64,000 nt of DNA. Origin: Actinomadura nitritigenes. GTDB taxonomy: Bacteria; Actinomycetota; Actinomycetes; Streptosporangiales; Streptosporangiaceae. Where the stretch lies: NCBI RefSeq assembly GCF_017573545.1, contig NZ_JAGEOK010000040.1, forward strand, positions 1 to 64,000. The letters are read 5' to 3'. Numbering within the stretch: position 1 is the first letter of the stretch; each line of letters opens with the position of its first letter. Positions 1-6,727 of this stretch are shown here, in pieces. The position numbers and the translations under genes are program-made. Under the pieces are notes generated by a model that saw only the letters and a program-made list of their open reading frames with translations, was not told where the DNA came from and did not search any database.

Positions 1-2
1 CA

Positions 3-90
3 GGGGCCGCAGAGGCTCCAAAGTCAAGGGTGGACGAAGTCCATCGCGAAGCGACGCCGAAGGCGCCCTTGACTTTGGAGGGGCGGCCCC
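3..90 (+). repeat. Cloverleaf palindrome with three C(GAA)G mini-hairpins
   Basis: A perfect 15-bp stem (16-30 with 66-80) encloses three hairpins that abut with no unpaired base: 31-43 (5-bp stem), 44-54 (4-bp stem) and 55-65 (4-bp stem). Each has the loop GAA closed by C-G. An outer 8-bp stem pairs 3-10 with 83-90, leaving a small internal loop at 11-15 and 81-82. C(GNA)G triloops are known to be exceptionally stable in single-stranded DNA; the opposite strand would carry TTC loops, so the fold favours the plus strand. Candidates are a REP-like mobile palindrome, a Rep or HUH-nuclease target, a telomere-type fold-back or a structured RNA. Only one copy is visible here. Confidence 0.85.
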
Positions 91-352
91 GTACGCCAGC
101 GCCACCCCACCACCCGAACACCCTTTTAACCTCGTAGCAATTGAACATTCAAACAGTTCGCACCTTGAATTCCCATCTACATCAGCAACGAAGCTAAGAG
201 CCGTGATCGACAATGCCGGTTCCTGCATCACTAGGCTAGGCCGGAGGCCAGTACGAGGATTCGCTTACTCAGCCACAGATCTGACGAAGCCACGGCCGCC
301 CAGCCTCCGACAGCACCCAAGACAGCCTAAGGATGTTCTGAGATTGGCCTGA

Positions 353-592
353 TCAGCGCTTCCAAAGTCGCGGCGGCGGGTCGTCTCGCCAGGGACCTTT
401 CGGTAAGCCGCCCACGACTGGAGCAGCCGTCCCCTTGTAGGGCGAGACCAACCGCACCCCTACATTGACGGCCAACGGCACCACTTCAGGCCGCCCCGCC
501 CCGGGCCGCATGACGCCAGTCTGCACCGCCTCGACCGATACCGCTCCCGTCAGCGCCACATCGAACGACCCGGCACCGGTCCGACACCGCAT
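353..592 (-). CDS. Doubtful small ORF, 79 aa
   Basis: An ATG-started frame with GC3 of roughly 77 percent, lower than the neighbouring genes but above random for this segment. An in-frame TGA lies two codons upstream of the start. No Shine-Dalgarno sequence precedes it. The translation has no signal peptide, membrane segment or motif I recognise. It may be a remnant of a larger acquired gene or a chance frame. Confidence 0.2.
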   Translation of the reverse strand: MRCRTGAGSFDVALTGAVSVEAVQTGVMRPGAGRPEVVPLAVNVGVRLVSPYKGTAAPVVGGLPKGPWRDDPPPRLWKR

Positions 593-852
593 GAATCAAC
601 ACTGCATCAGACGACGCCGAATCGGTCGTTCTGGACGGCGACCGTCATACTTCGCCGATTTGCGGGCGCACCGGGGCCAAGACGATATCGACGGAGCGAC
701 CAGCAGGTGGGCGAGCGCCACCTCTGCGGGCGCGTCCCAGAACGCGGATCCGGCCAGGCGCCCTGCCACAGCGAGGAATCGTCGATGCGTATCGCCGCGG
801 CCAAATCGCACTGGGCGCAGGTCGGGTTGAGAGCGTCCCGCCCCGTCCAGCC

Positions 853-1065
853 TCAGCCTCCCTGCGCTCTCCCCTTCACAGCACGCCCCTTCATGGGCGG
901 AGCTGCCCTCCTCGCCGAGGTAGCGGCAACCGCTGCGGCCTGTTCGGGGAACGTGCCCTCCACTTCGGTGATGGAGACTCGGCTGCGCAGGGGCAGCATC
1001 TGCGGTGGCTGCGGCTCGATGTCGTTCGTAGTCACAACGTCGGGGCGTTCGCGTGGGGCTGGCAT
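853..1065 (-). CDS. Doubtful small ORF, 70 aa
   Basis: An ATG-started frame with GC3 of roughly 73 percent. The product would be polar at the N-terminus with an Ala/Arg-rich basic C-terminus. No ribosome-binding site and no family recognised. It lies in the same orientation as the membrane-protein pair upstream, but a gap of about 180 bp separates them. Chance frame or gene remnant are both possible. Confidence 0.2.
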   Translation of the reverse strand: MPAPRERPDVVTTNDIEPQPPQMLPLRSRVSITEVEGTFPEQAAAVAATSARRAAPPMKGRAVKGRAQGG

Positions 1066-1248
1066 GCGGCGTGCCGGGTGCAGCGTGCCGAGCGGCGGGC
1101 GGCGGGCGGTGCAGGGACGTCGACATCACGACCCTCATCACCCGTCCAGACGAACCAGGCCGGCAGCGCTCGGGCCGTCCCGGCGATCGCGGTGTCGGTG
1201 AGGCAGGCAGGACTGGTGGAGCAGGCGCCAGGCGGTCTCGGACGAGCG

Positions 1249-1494
1249 CTAGTACCAGTCGCCCGGCTGTCCGGGTTCGGTCGGGGAGCCGCCTTCCGTG
1301 TTGCGCGCCAGGTAGAACAGCAGGCTCACCACCCCGACGGCCCCGAGCGCGAGGAAGGGGGAGATGTTGAACAGCCCGGCCACGATGAGGGCGACGGAGG
1401 CGAGCAGGCCGAGCGCGCCCGCCACCAGGACGACGACCGCGAGGACGCGGAACAGCCACCCCAGCGCTTCGTCGATCTTGCGCAGCCATGTCAT
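1249..1494 (-). CDS. Small two-TM membrane protein
   Basis: 81-residue protein starting MTWLRKIDEALGW, followed by two hydrophobic segments (about residues 11-36 and 39-58) and a short polar tail. The start is chosen at 1494 because its ATG overlaps the TGA of the gene before it (ATGA), implying translational coupling. The N-terminal 40 residues closely resemble those of the upstream protein: WL, one or two basic residues, IDEA, then an Ala/Val/Leu-rich helix ending near LLA, so the pair arose by duplication. No known function; an integral membrane protein that may heterodimerise with its neighbour. Confidence 0.7.
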   Translation of the reverse strand: MTWLRKIDEALGWLFRVLAVVVLVAGALGLLASVALIVAGLFNISPFLALGAVGVVSLLFYLARNTEGGSPTEPGQPGDWY

Positions 1495-2030
1495 GACGGC
1501 TCGATGCCCTCGTACCGGCTGCACCCGCACGGGGTGCCGCTCTCGGTCTGGACGATGTCGCCTTCCCAGCCGACGGTTGTCTCCGTCGTGTAGGGCGGTC
1601 CTTCCACCGAGCAGGTTCCCTGCCCGCGCCCGTGCGACGTCCAGTTATGACCGCAGCGGCGGCATGAATAGGTCGTGGAGGTGTGCCAGTCGATGGACGT
1701 CCCGCTATGGCGCCTGGGCGGCACGTCCAAGCCGGACGTCCCCAGGTAGGACGAAACAGACGGTCCCCGATACGGCGGCTCGGACCTCCGCTCCGACGAA
1801 CGCGCCGAGTGCCGGATGCCGCTGACGGTCAGCGGAAGGACGACCAGCAGGCCGAACGCCGCGAGGACGTAAGCCCAGTACGGAATCAGGGCGTGGACGA
1901 CACCGGCGAAGACCAGCACCACGCAGGCGAGCAATCCCAAAACCACCGCGGCGCCCGCCACAATGGCGACGCCGACCAGCAGCGTGCCGGACGCCTCGTC
2001 GATCCGGCTCAGCCAGCCGCGTGTCGGCAC
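1491..2030 (-). CDS. Membrane protein with Cys-rich C-terminal domain
   Basis: 179 residues, GTG start at 2030 with a G-rich ribosome-binding sequence about five bases upstream. The N-terminus (WLSRIDEASG) is followed by two transmembrane helices at roughly residues 14-38 and 45-68, then a polar region of about 110 residues. The tail carries CRRCGHNW and a later CGC with other cysteines, suggesting a zinc-ribbon-like or disulfide-bonded domain. It overlaps the following small paralogue by four bases. The family is not recognised; cysteine spacing and topology are the only clues. Confidence 0.7.
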   Translation of the reverse strand: MPTRGWLSRIDEASGTLLVGVAIVAGAAVVLGLLACVVLVFAGVVHALIPYWAYVLAAFGLLVVLPLTVSGIRHSARSSERRSEPPYRGPSVSSYLGTSGLDVPPRRHSGTSIDWHTSTTYSCRRCGHNWTSHGRGQGTCSVEGPPYTTETTVGWEGDIVQTESGTPCGCSRYEGIEPS

Positions 2031-2130
2031 GAGATCCCCCGAAAACGTCGCCAGTACGGTCAGCGTACGTGCCGGCGCACATTTCCGGGAGCCGCGTCAC
2101 CGAACGTTCACGCACACGCCATCGGCTGCC

Positions 2131-3567
2131 TCAGCCGGCGGCCGCGAGCCCGGAAAGGTCACGGCGAACGACGGAATTGCGGTCGGTGACGCGGTTGCCC
2201 AGGGACAGTTGCGGCCAGAGCCCGGACAGTTCCTGCCGACTCCGCTCGCTCCACGCCCGGGCCTCCGCACTGCGTGTCTTGTAGAAGTTCAGCGCGTAAC
2301 CGCCGCTGTGGACGCGGAGCAGCGTGAAGCCGCCGGGATACTCCTTGACGGCGCCGACCTCCTGCTGCACGACCTTCGGCGCCAGCGGGAACACCGACCG
2401 CTGGTTCCGGTGGGTATGGCCGGCGTGGTGGAGGAAGACGCCGGGGGTGCGGGCATAGGCGCCGAGAATGCGCAGCGATTGCCCGGCGTCGAGGGAATGG
2501 GCGCCAGTGGCGGACAGCGGGTCGTTCTCGGTGAAGAGCGGGTGGTGCCCGAAGACGAGCGTCGGACGGTCCGGGTCCTTCTTGAGTTCGGCGTCGAACC
2601 AGGACTGCTGTTCCGGCGACAACCCGCCGGAGTCGCCGCCGTTCCCGGGCTTGTCATAGGTGTCGAGGCCGATGACGCGGAGCCCGTGCAGGTCGTGGGC
2701 GAAATAGCTGGGACCGGACGGGAAGAAGGCGTCCTGGAAACAGTCGTTGCCCTGGTACCGGCCGACCGTGCAGGTGGAATAGGCGGCGCCTTCATGGGCG
2801 CGATCGTGGTTGCCGCGAGCGACGAGATAGTCCTGCGCATAAGTGCCGAAGGTGTCGAGGATGCTCTTCGCCTCGTGCAGGTCGGCGGGGGCCGCCTCGC
2901 TGGAGACGTCCCCGGCGGCGAGCAGATGGTCGGCGCCCCGCGCGCGGGCGTCCGCGATCAGTGCCTTCGCCATGATCTCCGGGTAGGGGGCGTGGCCCGG
3001 CACCTGCGAGATCCCCGCGATCCAGGGGAGCTGCCCGATGAGCCCGGCGACGGTCTCCCCGAGATGCAGGTCGTTGCAGAGCGCGATGGAGAAGAGGTGC
3101 CTGCCGGGCGGCGGCTGGGGCGTGGTGAACGCGAACACGTCCCCCTGCGGGACGCCCGCCGCCTGGCCGCCCGCGAGCCCGGTCGCGGTGGCGGCGGCGC
3201 CGTTGGACCGCGCCTTGTAGTAATAGGTGCGGCCCGGTTCCAGATCGGTGAGTTCGACGTAGTGGTACGGCGTACCCGACGGCCCGTGGGCCGAGCGGGT
3301 GAGGCGGGACGGGTGCGTCCCGTAGAGCACCTCGGCGTCCGACGGGGCGGGCTGCATCCGTCCCAGGCCGTCGTCGGTGCCGGGGACGCCGGTGTACCAG
3401 GTGAGGACGGCGGACGTCTCGGTCAGCGTCACCAGTTCGAGGTTCACCGGGCGGGCGGAGCCGGCGGCGCGCGCGGAGGGCGGGTCGAGGGCGGGCAGCA
3501 GGCCCGCCCCCGCCACGATCGCGCTCCAGCGCAGCAGGTCGCGGCGGCCGGGACGGCAGCAGATCAT
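2131..3567 (-). CDS. Tat-exported metallophosphoesterase
   Basis: 478 residues. The ATG at 3567 gives a compact Tat signal: GRRDLLRW, a hydrophobic stretch, then an Ala-rich cleavage region. Next comes a fibronectin-III/purple-acid-phosphatase-like N-domain (about residues 38-140, with a YYYKA strand) and a calcineurin-type phosphoesterase domain. The metal-ligand motifs appear in order: DLHLGE, AGDVS, GNHD, GHHP and GHTH. All dimetal ligands of the family seem present, so it is probably an active secreted phosphomonoesterase or phosphodiesterase; the substrate is unknown. No strong ribosome-binding site precedes the chosen start, and a GTG nine bases upstream is possible. Confidence 0.85.
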   Translation of the reverse strand: MICCRPGRRDLLRWSAIVAGAGLLPALDPPSARAAGSARPVNLELVTLTETSAVLTWYTGVPGTDDGLGRMQPAPSDAEVLYGTHPSRLTRSAHGPSGTPYHYVELTDLEPGRTYYYKARSNGAAATATGLAGGQAAGVPQGDVFAFTTPQPPPGRHLFSIALCNDLHLGETVAGLIGQLPWIAGISQVPGHAPYPEIMAKALIADARARGADHLLAAGDVSSEAAPADLHEAKSILDTFGTYAQDYLVARGNHDRAHEGAAYSTCTVGRYQGNDCFQDAFFPSGPSYFAHDLHGLRVIGLDTYDKPGNGGDSGGLSPEQQSWFDAELKKDPDRPTLVFGHHPLFTENDPLSATGAHSLDAGQSLRILGAYARTPGVFLHHAGHTHRNQRSVFPLAPKVVQQEVGAVKEYPGGFTLLRVHSGGYALNFYKTRSAEARAWSERSRQELSGLWPQLSLGNRVTDRNSVVRRDLSGLAAAG

Positions 3568-3680
3568 GATCGCCACGGTGGCAGCCCGCCGGATGCGCCG
3601 CCAGACCCCTGACGGAACGTTCACCGGATCGCCGCCGAGACGGCCCGGCCCGCAAGCCCGGCACGCCGCCACGCGCGGGC

Positions 3681-3785
3681 CGCCGCCCGCAGGACAACCG
3701 CCCTCAGGCCCGCCGCCTGCAGGCCCGCCGCCCACAGGCCCGCCGCCCGCAGGACAACCGCCCGCAAGCCGAGCGCCCGCAAGCC
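3681..3785. repeat. Seven-copy 15-bp minisatellite
   Basis: Seven imperfect tandem copies of a 15-bp GC-rich unit (for example CGCCGCCCGCAGGCC) fill the gap between the phosphoesterase gene and the next minus-strand gene. A multiple of three keeps several frames open through it, which creates spurious Pro/Gly- or Ala/Leu-rich ORFs. It lies upstream of the phosphoesterase start and may affect its expression. Confidence 0.8.
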
Positions 3786-3841
3786 GACCGGCCGCGGGGC
3801 GACCGTCTGCTGTCCGCGGTCCGGAGGCTCCGGAGGGCGGT

Positions 3842-4294
3842 TCAGCGTTCGATGGAGGCCACGATCTCGTTCGCGGCCTTCTTCCGCACGCCGAGGTTCA
3901 GCCGGACGAGCGACTGCCCGTCGCTCCGGTCGGCGATGACGACCTGGTTCAGCAGGCCGCTCTTCCGCTCGGCCGCGAGCGCCTCCCGCGGCGCGTCGAA
4001 CACGAGCGCGCCGGGGCGGGAGCTCCCGTTGATCCGCTTGAACATCAGCACCCGGTGCGACGTCACGACGACCCACACGGCCGGCGGCACCGCCACGACC
4101 ACGAGCCCCACCCCGCCAGTGGCCGCCGCCGTCGCGAGGCCGGTGGCCAGGCCCGTGGCGAGGCCCGTGGCCAGGCCCTTGCCGAGCTGCTTCTTCATGC
4201 CCCGCTTGAGCTGGGCCACGACCACGGTGTCGACCGCTTCGTCCGGCGCCAGTTGGGGAGCCAGTCGCTCCGCCAGTTTCGTCCTCGCCGACAC
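3842..4294 (-). CDS. Small membrane-associated protein with GLAT repeats
   Basis: 150 residues. GTG start at 4294 chosen for the GGAGG five bases upstream; longer ATG-started versions lack support. A charged N-terminus is followed by KQLGKGLATGLATGLATGLAT, a four-copy 12-bp tandem repeat in the DNA, then a hydrophobic Val-rich segment (about 75-95). The C-terminal half (VVVTSHRVLMFKR, later VVIADRSDG and VRLNLGV) has the strand pattern of a bacterial PH-like or YokE-like domain that may bind lipid or protein at the membrane face. No catalytic motif. It lies 86 bp downstream of gatD in the same orientation, so it may be co-transcribed. Confidence 0.7.
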   Translation of the reverse strand: MSARTKLAERLAPQLAPDEAVDTVVVAQLKRGMKKQLGKGLATGLATGLATGLATAAATGGVGLVVVAVPPAVWVVVTSHRVLMFKRINGSSRPGALVFDAPREALAAERKSGLLNQVVIADRSDGQSLVRLNLGVRKKAANEIVASIER

Positions 4295-4380
4295 GGCACC
4301 TCCATGATCGGATCCGGCAGGACGCCGAATCCTATTCGAGGAAGGTGCCGGAAAACGGGCGGTCCGGCGTCCGCTGCCGG

Positions 4381-5091
4381 TCAGCCGAGGACGGCGGCGA
4401 GGCGCTCCTCGCGGAGGCGGCCCGCCCACGAGTCGTCGATCGGCTGCAGTTCGTGGCCGACGGCCCAGCGCAGCAGCAGGTCGGCGAGCCCCGGGTTGCG
4501 GACGAGCGCCGGGCCGTGCATGTAGGTGCCGAGGACGCGGCCCGCGTAGGCGCCCTCATAGCCGTCGCCGTTGCCGATGCCGTGCACGACCTTCGCGAAC
4601 GGGCGGGCGTTCGGGCCGAGGCGGGTGACGCCCTGGTGGTTCTCGAAGCCGGTGATGCGCGGCACGTTCAGCTCGCCCGCGACGTCCCCGACGATCTCGC
4701 CGACGGCGCGCTGCTCGCCGCGCCCGGAGCTGATGTCGAGCAGGCCGAGTCCGCGGACGGGCTGGCCCTCCTCGCCGCCGAACTCGTGGCCGAGCAGCTG
4801 GTAGCCGGCGCAGACCGCGAAGACCACGGCGCCGGACTGCACGGCGCGGGCGAGGCCGCCGTCGCCGAGCAGCCGCTGCGCGGCGAGGATCTGCGGCCGG
4901 TCCTCGCCGCCGCCGAGCAGGTAGATGTCGCCGTCGGCGGGGACGGGCTCGTCCGAGCGCAGGTTGACGGTCTCGGTGCGGATGCCGCGCAGCGCCGCGC
5001 GGCGCTCCAGGACGATGGTGTTGCCCTGGTCGCCGTAGGTGCTGAGCAGGTCCGGGTAGATCCAGACGATCTTGATGCGGTCAGACGACAC
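4381..5091 (-). CDS. gatD: Lipid II isoglutaminyl synthase, glutaminase subunit GatD
   Basis: 236 residues, the usual GatD length. A CobB/CobQ-like class I glutamine amidotransferase: nucleophile Cys94 in VCAGYQLLG, catalytic His192 in TYMHGP, and the early YPDLLSTYGDQGN signature. It releases ammonia from glutamine and passes it to MurT, which amidates the alpha-carboxyl of D-Glu in the lipid II stem peptide. The gene overlaps the end of murT by 11 bp, so the subunits are translationally coupled, as expected for an obligate heterodimer in the cytoplasm. Nothing anomalous in the catalytic residues. Confidence 0.97.
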   Translation of the reverse strand: MSSDRIKIVWIYPDLLSTYGDQGNTIVLERRAALRGIRTETVNLRSDEPVPADGDIYLLGGGEDRPQILAAQRLLGDGGLARAVQSGAVVFAVCAGYQLLGHEFGGEEGQPVRGLGLLDISSGRGEQRAVGEIVGDVAGELNVPRITGFENHQGVTRLGPNARPFAKVVHGIGNGDGYEGAYAGRVLGTYMHGPALVRNPGLADLLLRWAVGHELQPIDDSWAGRLREERLAAVLG

Positions 5092-6331
5092 GGCCGTACC
5101 TCGTTCGGATGCTCTGGAAGGCGGTGTAGTTGGCGATCACGTCCAGGTGCCCGGGCGGGACCGCCATGACGGCCTGGTCGAAGTCGTCCACCACGGTGAA
5201 CTGCACGTCGGCGGCCTCGAGGCGGGCGGCGAGGTCGATGCGGCGCTCGCCGGCGACCCAGACGGGGCGGCCGCGCAGGATGCGGTAGTCGACGTCCCAC
5301 AGCCAGGAGGTGTCGCGGCCATCGGGGCCCTGCGCGTTGATCGACAGGGCGACGGGGCCGGGCGCGGGCTGCAGGACGTCGAACGCCTCCAGCCAGCCGG
5401 CCGGGTTCTTCGACAGCAGCAGCCGGAGCGTGCGGCCCTGGTGCTCGACGGTGGTGTAGCGGCCGGCGACCGACCGCACCTGCGACAGCAGCGGCAGCGC
5501 CTGCTCGGGCGGGACGCCGAACTGGGCGACGACCGCGAGCGCGATGAGCGCGTTCGACCGGTTGGCGCGGCCGGGCAGGGACAGCTGGGAGAGGGAGAAG
5601 GCGCGGCCGTCGGGGCCGGTGATCTGGTCGCCCTTCAGCGCCCAGTCGGGGCGGGGCCGGCGGAAGTGGCACTGCCGGCACGCCCAGTCGCTGTCCTCGT
5701 CGGTGTCCTGCCGGTCGAGGGGGCCGCCGCACTCGGGGCAGCACCAGGAGTCCTCGCGCCAGTGCTGGCCCGCGGCGACCCACGTGACGCTCTTGGCGGA
5801 CGACGCACCCCAGGTGACCAGGGGGTCGTCGCAGTTGGCGATGACGTGGCTGTTCGGGGACGCCTCCAGGGCGCGCCGCCACTTGCCGGCGAGCAGCCAG
5901 ATCTCGGCGGCGCGGTCCATCTGGTCGCGGCTGAGGTTCATCAGCGCGACGATGTTCGCGCCGGTCTCCCGCAGGACCATCGGGACGTACTTCTCGTCGC
6001 ATTCCAGCACGCCGTAGCGGGCGGTGGGCGCGGACGCGAGCGCGGACACGTGCCCGGTGGGCATGTTCGCGCCGAAGGCGTTGGTGGCGACCTCGCCCAG
6101 CGGGGTCATCGCCGAGGTGATCAGCCGGGTCGTCGTCGTCTTGCCGTTGGTGGCGCTGACGAGGACGAGCTTGCGGTCCTTGGCGAGCCTGGTGAGCAGC
6201 TCGGGGTCGAGTCGCAGGCCGAGCCGCCCGCCGATCACCGAGCCGTCCCCGCGGCCCGCCATCCGGGACATCTTGGCGGCCGTACGACCGAGCGCGACGG
6301 CCAGCTGCGAACGCAGCGGAAGATCGCTCAT
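5081..6331 (-). CDS. murT: Lipid II isoglutaminyl synthase, ligase subunit MurT
   Basis: 416 residues. A Mur-ligase family protein with the ATP loop TNGKTTTTR at residues 61-69, a central domain and the C-terminal DUF1727 domain. A zinc-ribbon insertion typical of MurT is intact (Cys197/198, Cys201, Cys218, Cys221). With GatD it converts D-isoglutamate to D-isoglutamine in lipid II using ATP, supporting cross-linking. Start ATG at 6331 with GGAG just upstream. It is first in the murT-gatD operon and is transcribed divergently from the zinc-ribbon gene at 6728; the shared intergenic region contains a CRP-type palindrome. Confidence 0.97.
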   Translation of the reverse strand: MSDLPLRSQLAVALGRTAAKMSRMAGRGDGSVIGGRLGLRLDPELLTRLAKDRKLVLVSATNGKTTTTRLITSAMTPLGEVATNAFGANMPTGHVSALASAPTARYGVLECDEKYVPMVLRETGANIVALMNLSRDQMDRAAEIWLLAGKWRRALEASPNSHVIANCDDPLVTWGASSAKSVTWVAAGQHWREDSWCCPECGGPLDRQDTDEDSDWACRQCHFRRPRPDWALKGDQITGPDGRAFSLSQLSLPGRANRSNALIALAVVAQFGVPPEQALPLLSQVRSVAGRYTTVEHQGRTLRLLLSKNPAGWLEAFDVLQPAPGPVALSINAQGPDGRDTSWLWDVDYRILRGRPVWVAGERRIDLAARLEAADVQFTVVDDFDQAVMAVPPGHLDVIANYTAFQSIRTRYGRVV

Positions 6332-6727
6332 GGACTCCGTCTTCTCTGGATGCGCCTGTCTTGTTCAGTGCGCCCTGAACCGCTCCGAGCCTAGCCGCTG
6401 CGCGCGGCGCTCGCCGCGCGCCGGGCGTGTTGCGGCGGCGGGTGCGGGCGGTTCTCCGGCGGCGCGACGCCGCCCGCCCTAAGATGTGAGCAGCCTCACA
6501 GGCGTTCCGGTAAACCACCGGCGGCAATCTTGACCGGTACCGAGCTGTCGTGATTCGGTGCGAGCCCGTCAGCGGTGAGTCCAGATTCCCATCCACGCGC
6601 CCTCGGACGACTTCACCCACTACTTTTGTCGGGAGCCCTGCCGGTTTGCGGGGGAAGGGCAGCCCGCCCGAGCCCTCGGGCCGGAATGCGCAGGCGTGGC
6701 AAGCGGCGACAAGGCGAGGTCAGAGCG
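6332..6727. promoter_or_regulatory. Divergent intergenic region, murT and zinc-ribbon gene
   Basis: 396 bp between divergent starts. It should hold promoters for murT (minus) and the gene at 6728 (plus). A -10-like TAAGAT at 6480-6485 faces the plus strand and runs into a CRP-type dyad at 6485-6500. No other open frame with ribosome-binding signals was found; the upstream extension of the plus-strand ORF to 6575 is rejected because GAGG precedes the ATG at 6728. Confidence 0.5.
6485..6500. promoter_or_regulatory. CRP/FNR-family operator, TGTGA-N6-TCACA
   Basis: Perfect 16-bp dyad TGTGAGCAGCCTCACA matching the consensus for CRP-family regulators, including actinobacterial Crp/GlxR-type proteins. 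It sits 154 bp upstream of murT and 228 bp upstream of the zinc-ribbon gene. It overlaps the putative plus-strand -10 element and start point, a position typical of repression in that direction; activation of murT is an alternative. Which regulator binds is inference. Confidence 0.6.

Larger units (their letters stand above)
91..1248. other. Region without a confident gene
   Basis: About 1.15 kb. Positions 100-350 are clearly less GC-rich than the rest of the window and carry no open frame of note. Positions 350-1248 have overlapping short frames on both strands, none with a clear ribosome-binding site, recognisable domain or the very high GC3 of the neighbours. Two minus-strand frames are listed separately as weak candidates; another minus-strand frame at 607-804 looks no better. 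The segment could be decayed or acquired DNA beside the left-edge palindrome. No terminator, tRNA or attachment site is evident. Confidence 0.5.

Noticed and set aside
16..80. tRNA or riboswitch reading of the left-edge cloverleaf
   Set aside because: Stem lengths, lack of an anticodon arm and T-loop, and identical GAA triloops do not fit tRNA or any riboswitch class I know; a DNA element fits better.
596..1489. 297-codon minus-strand frame in the left region
   Set aside because: Arg/Pro-rich composition, no start signal, and it overlaps the better-supported membrane-protein genes in another frame.
4668..6620. Minus-strand frame of 650 codons overlapping murT and gatD
   Set aside because: Alternative frame of two genes whose catalytic residues and overlap are exactly as expected.
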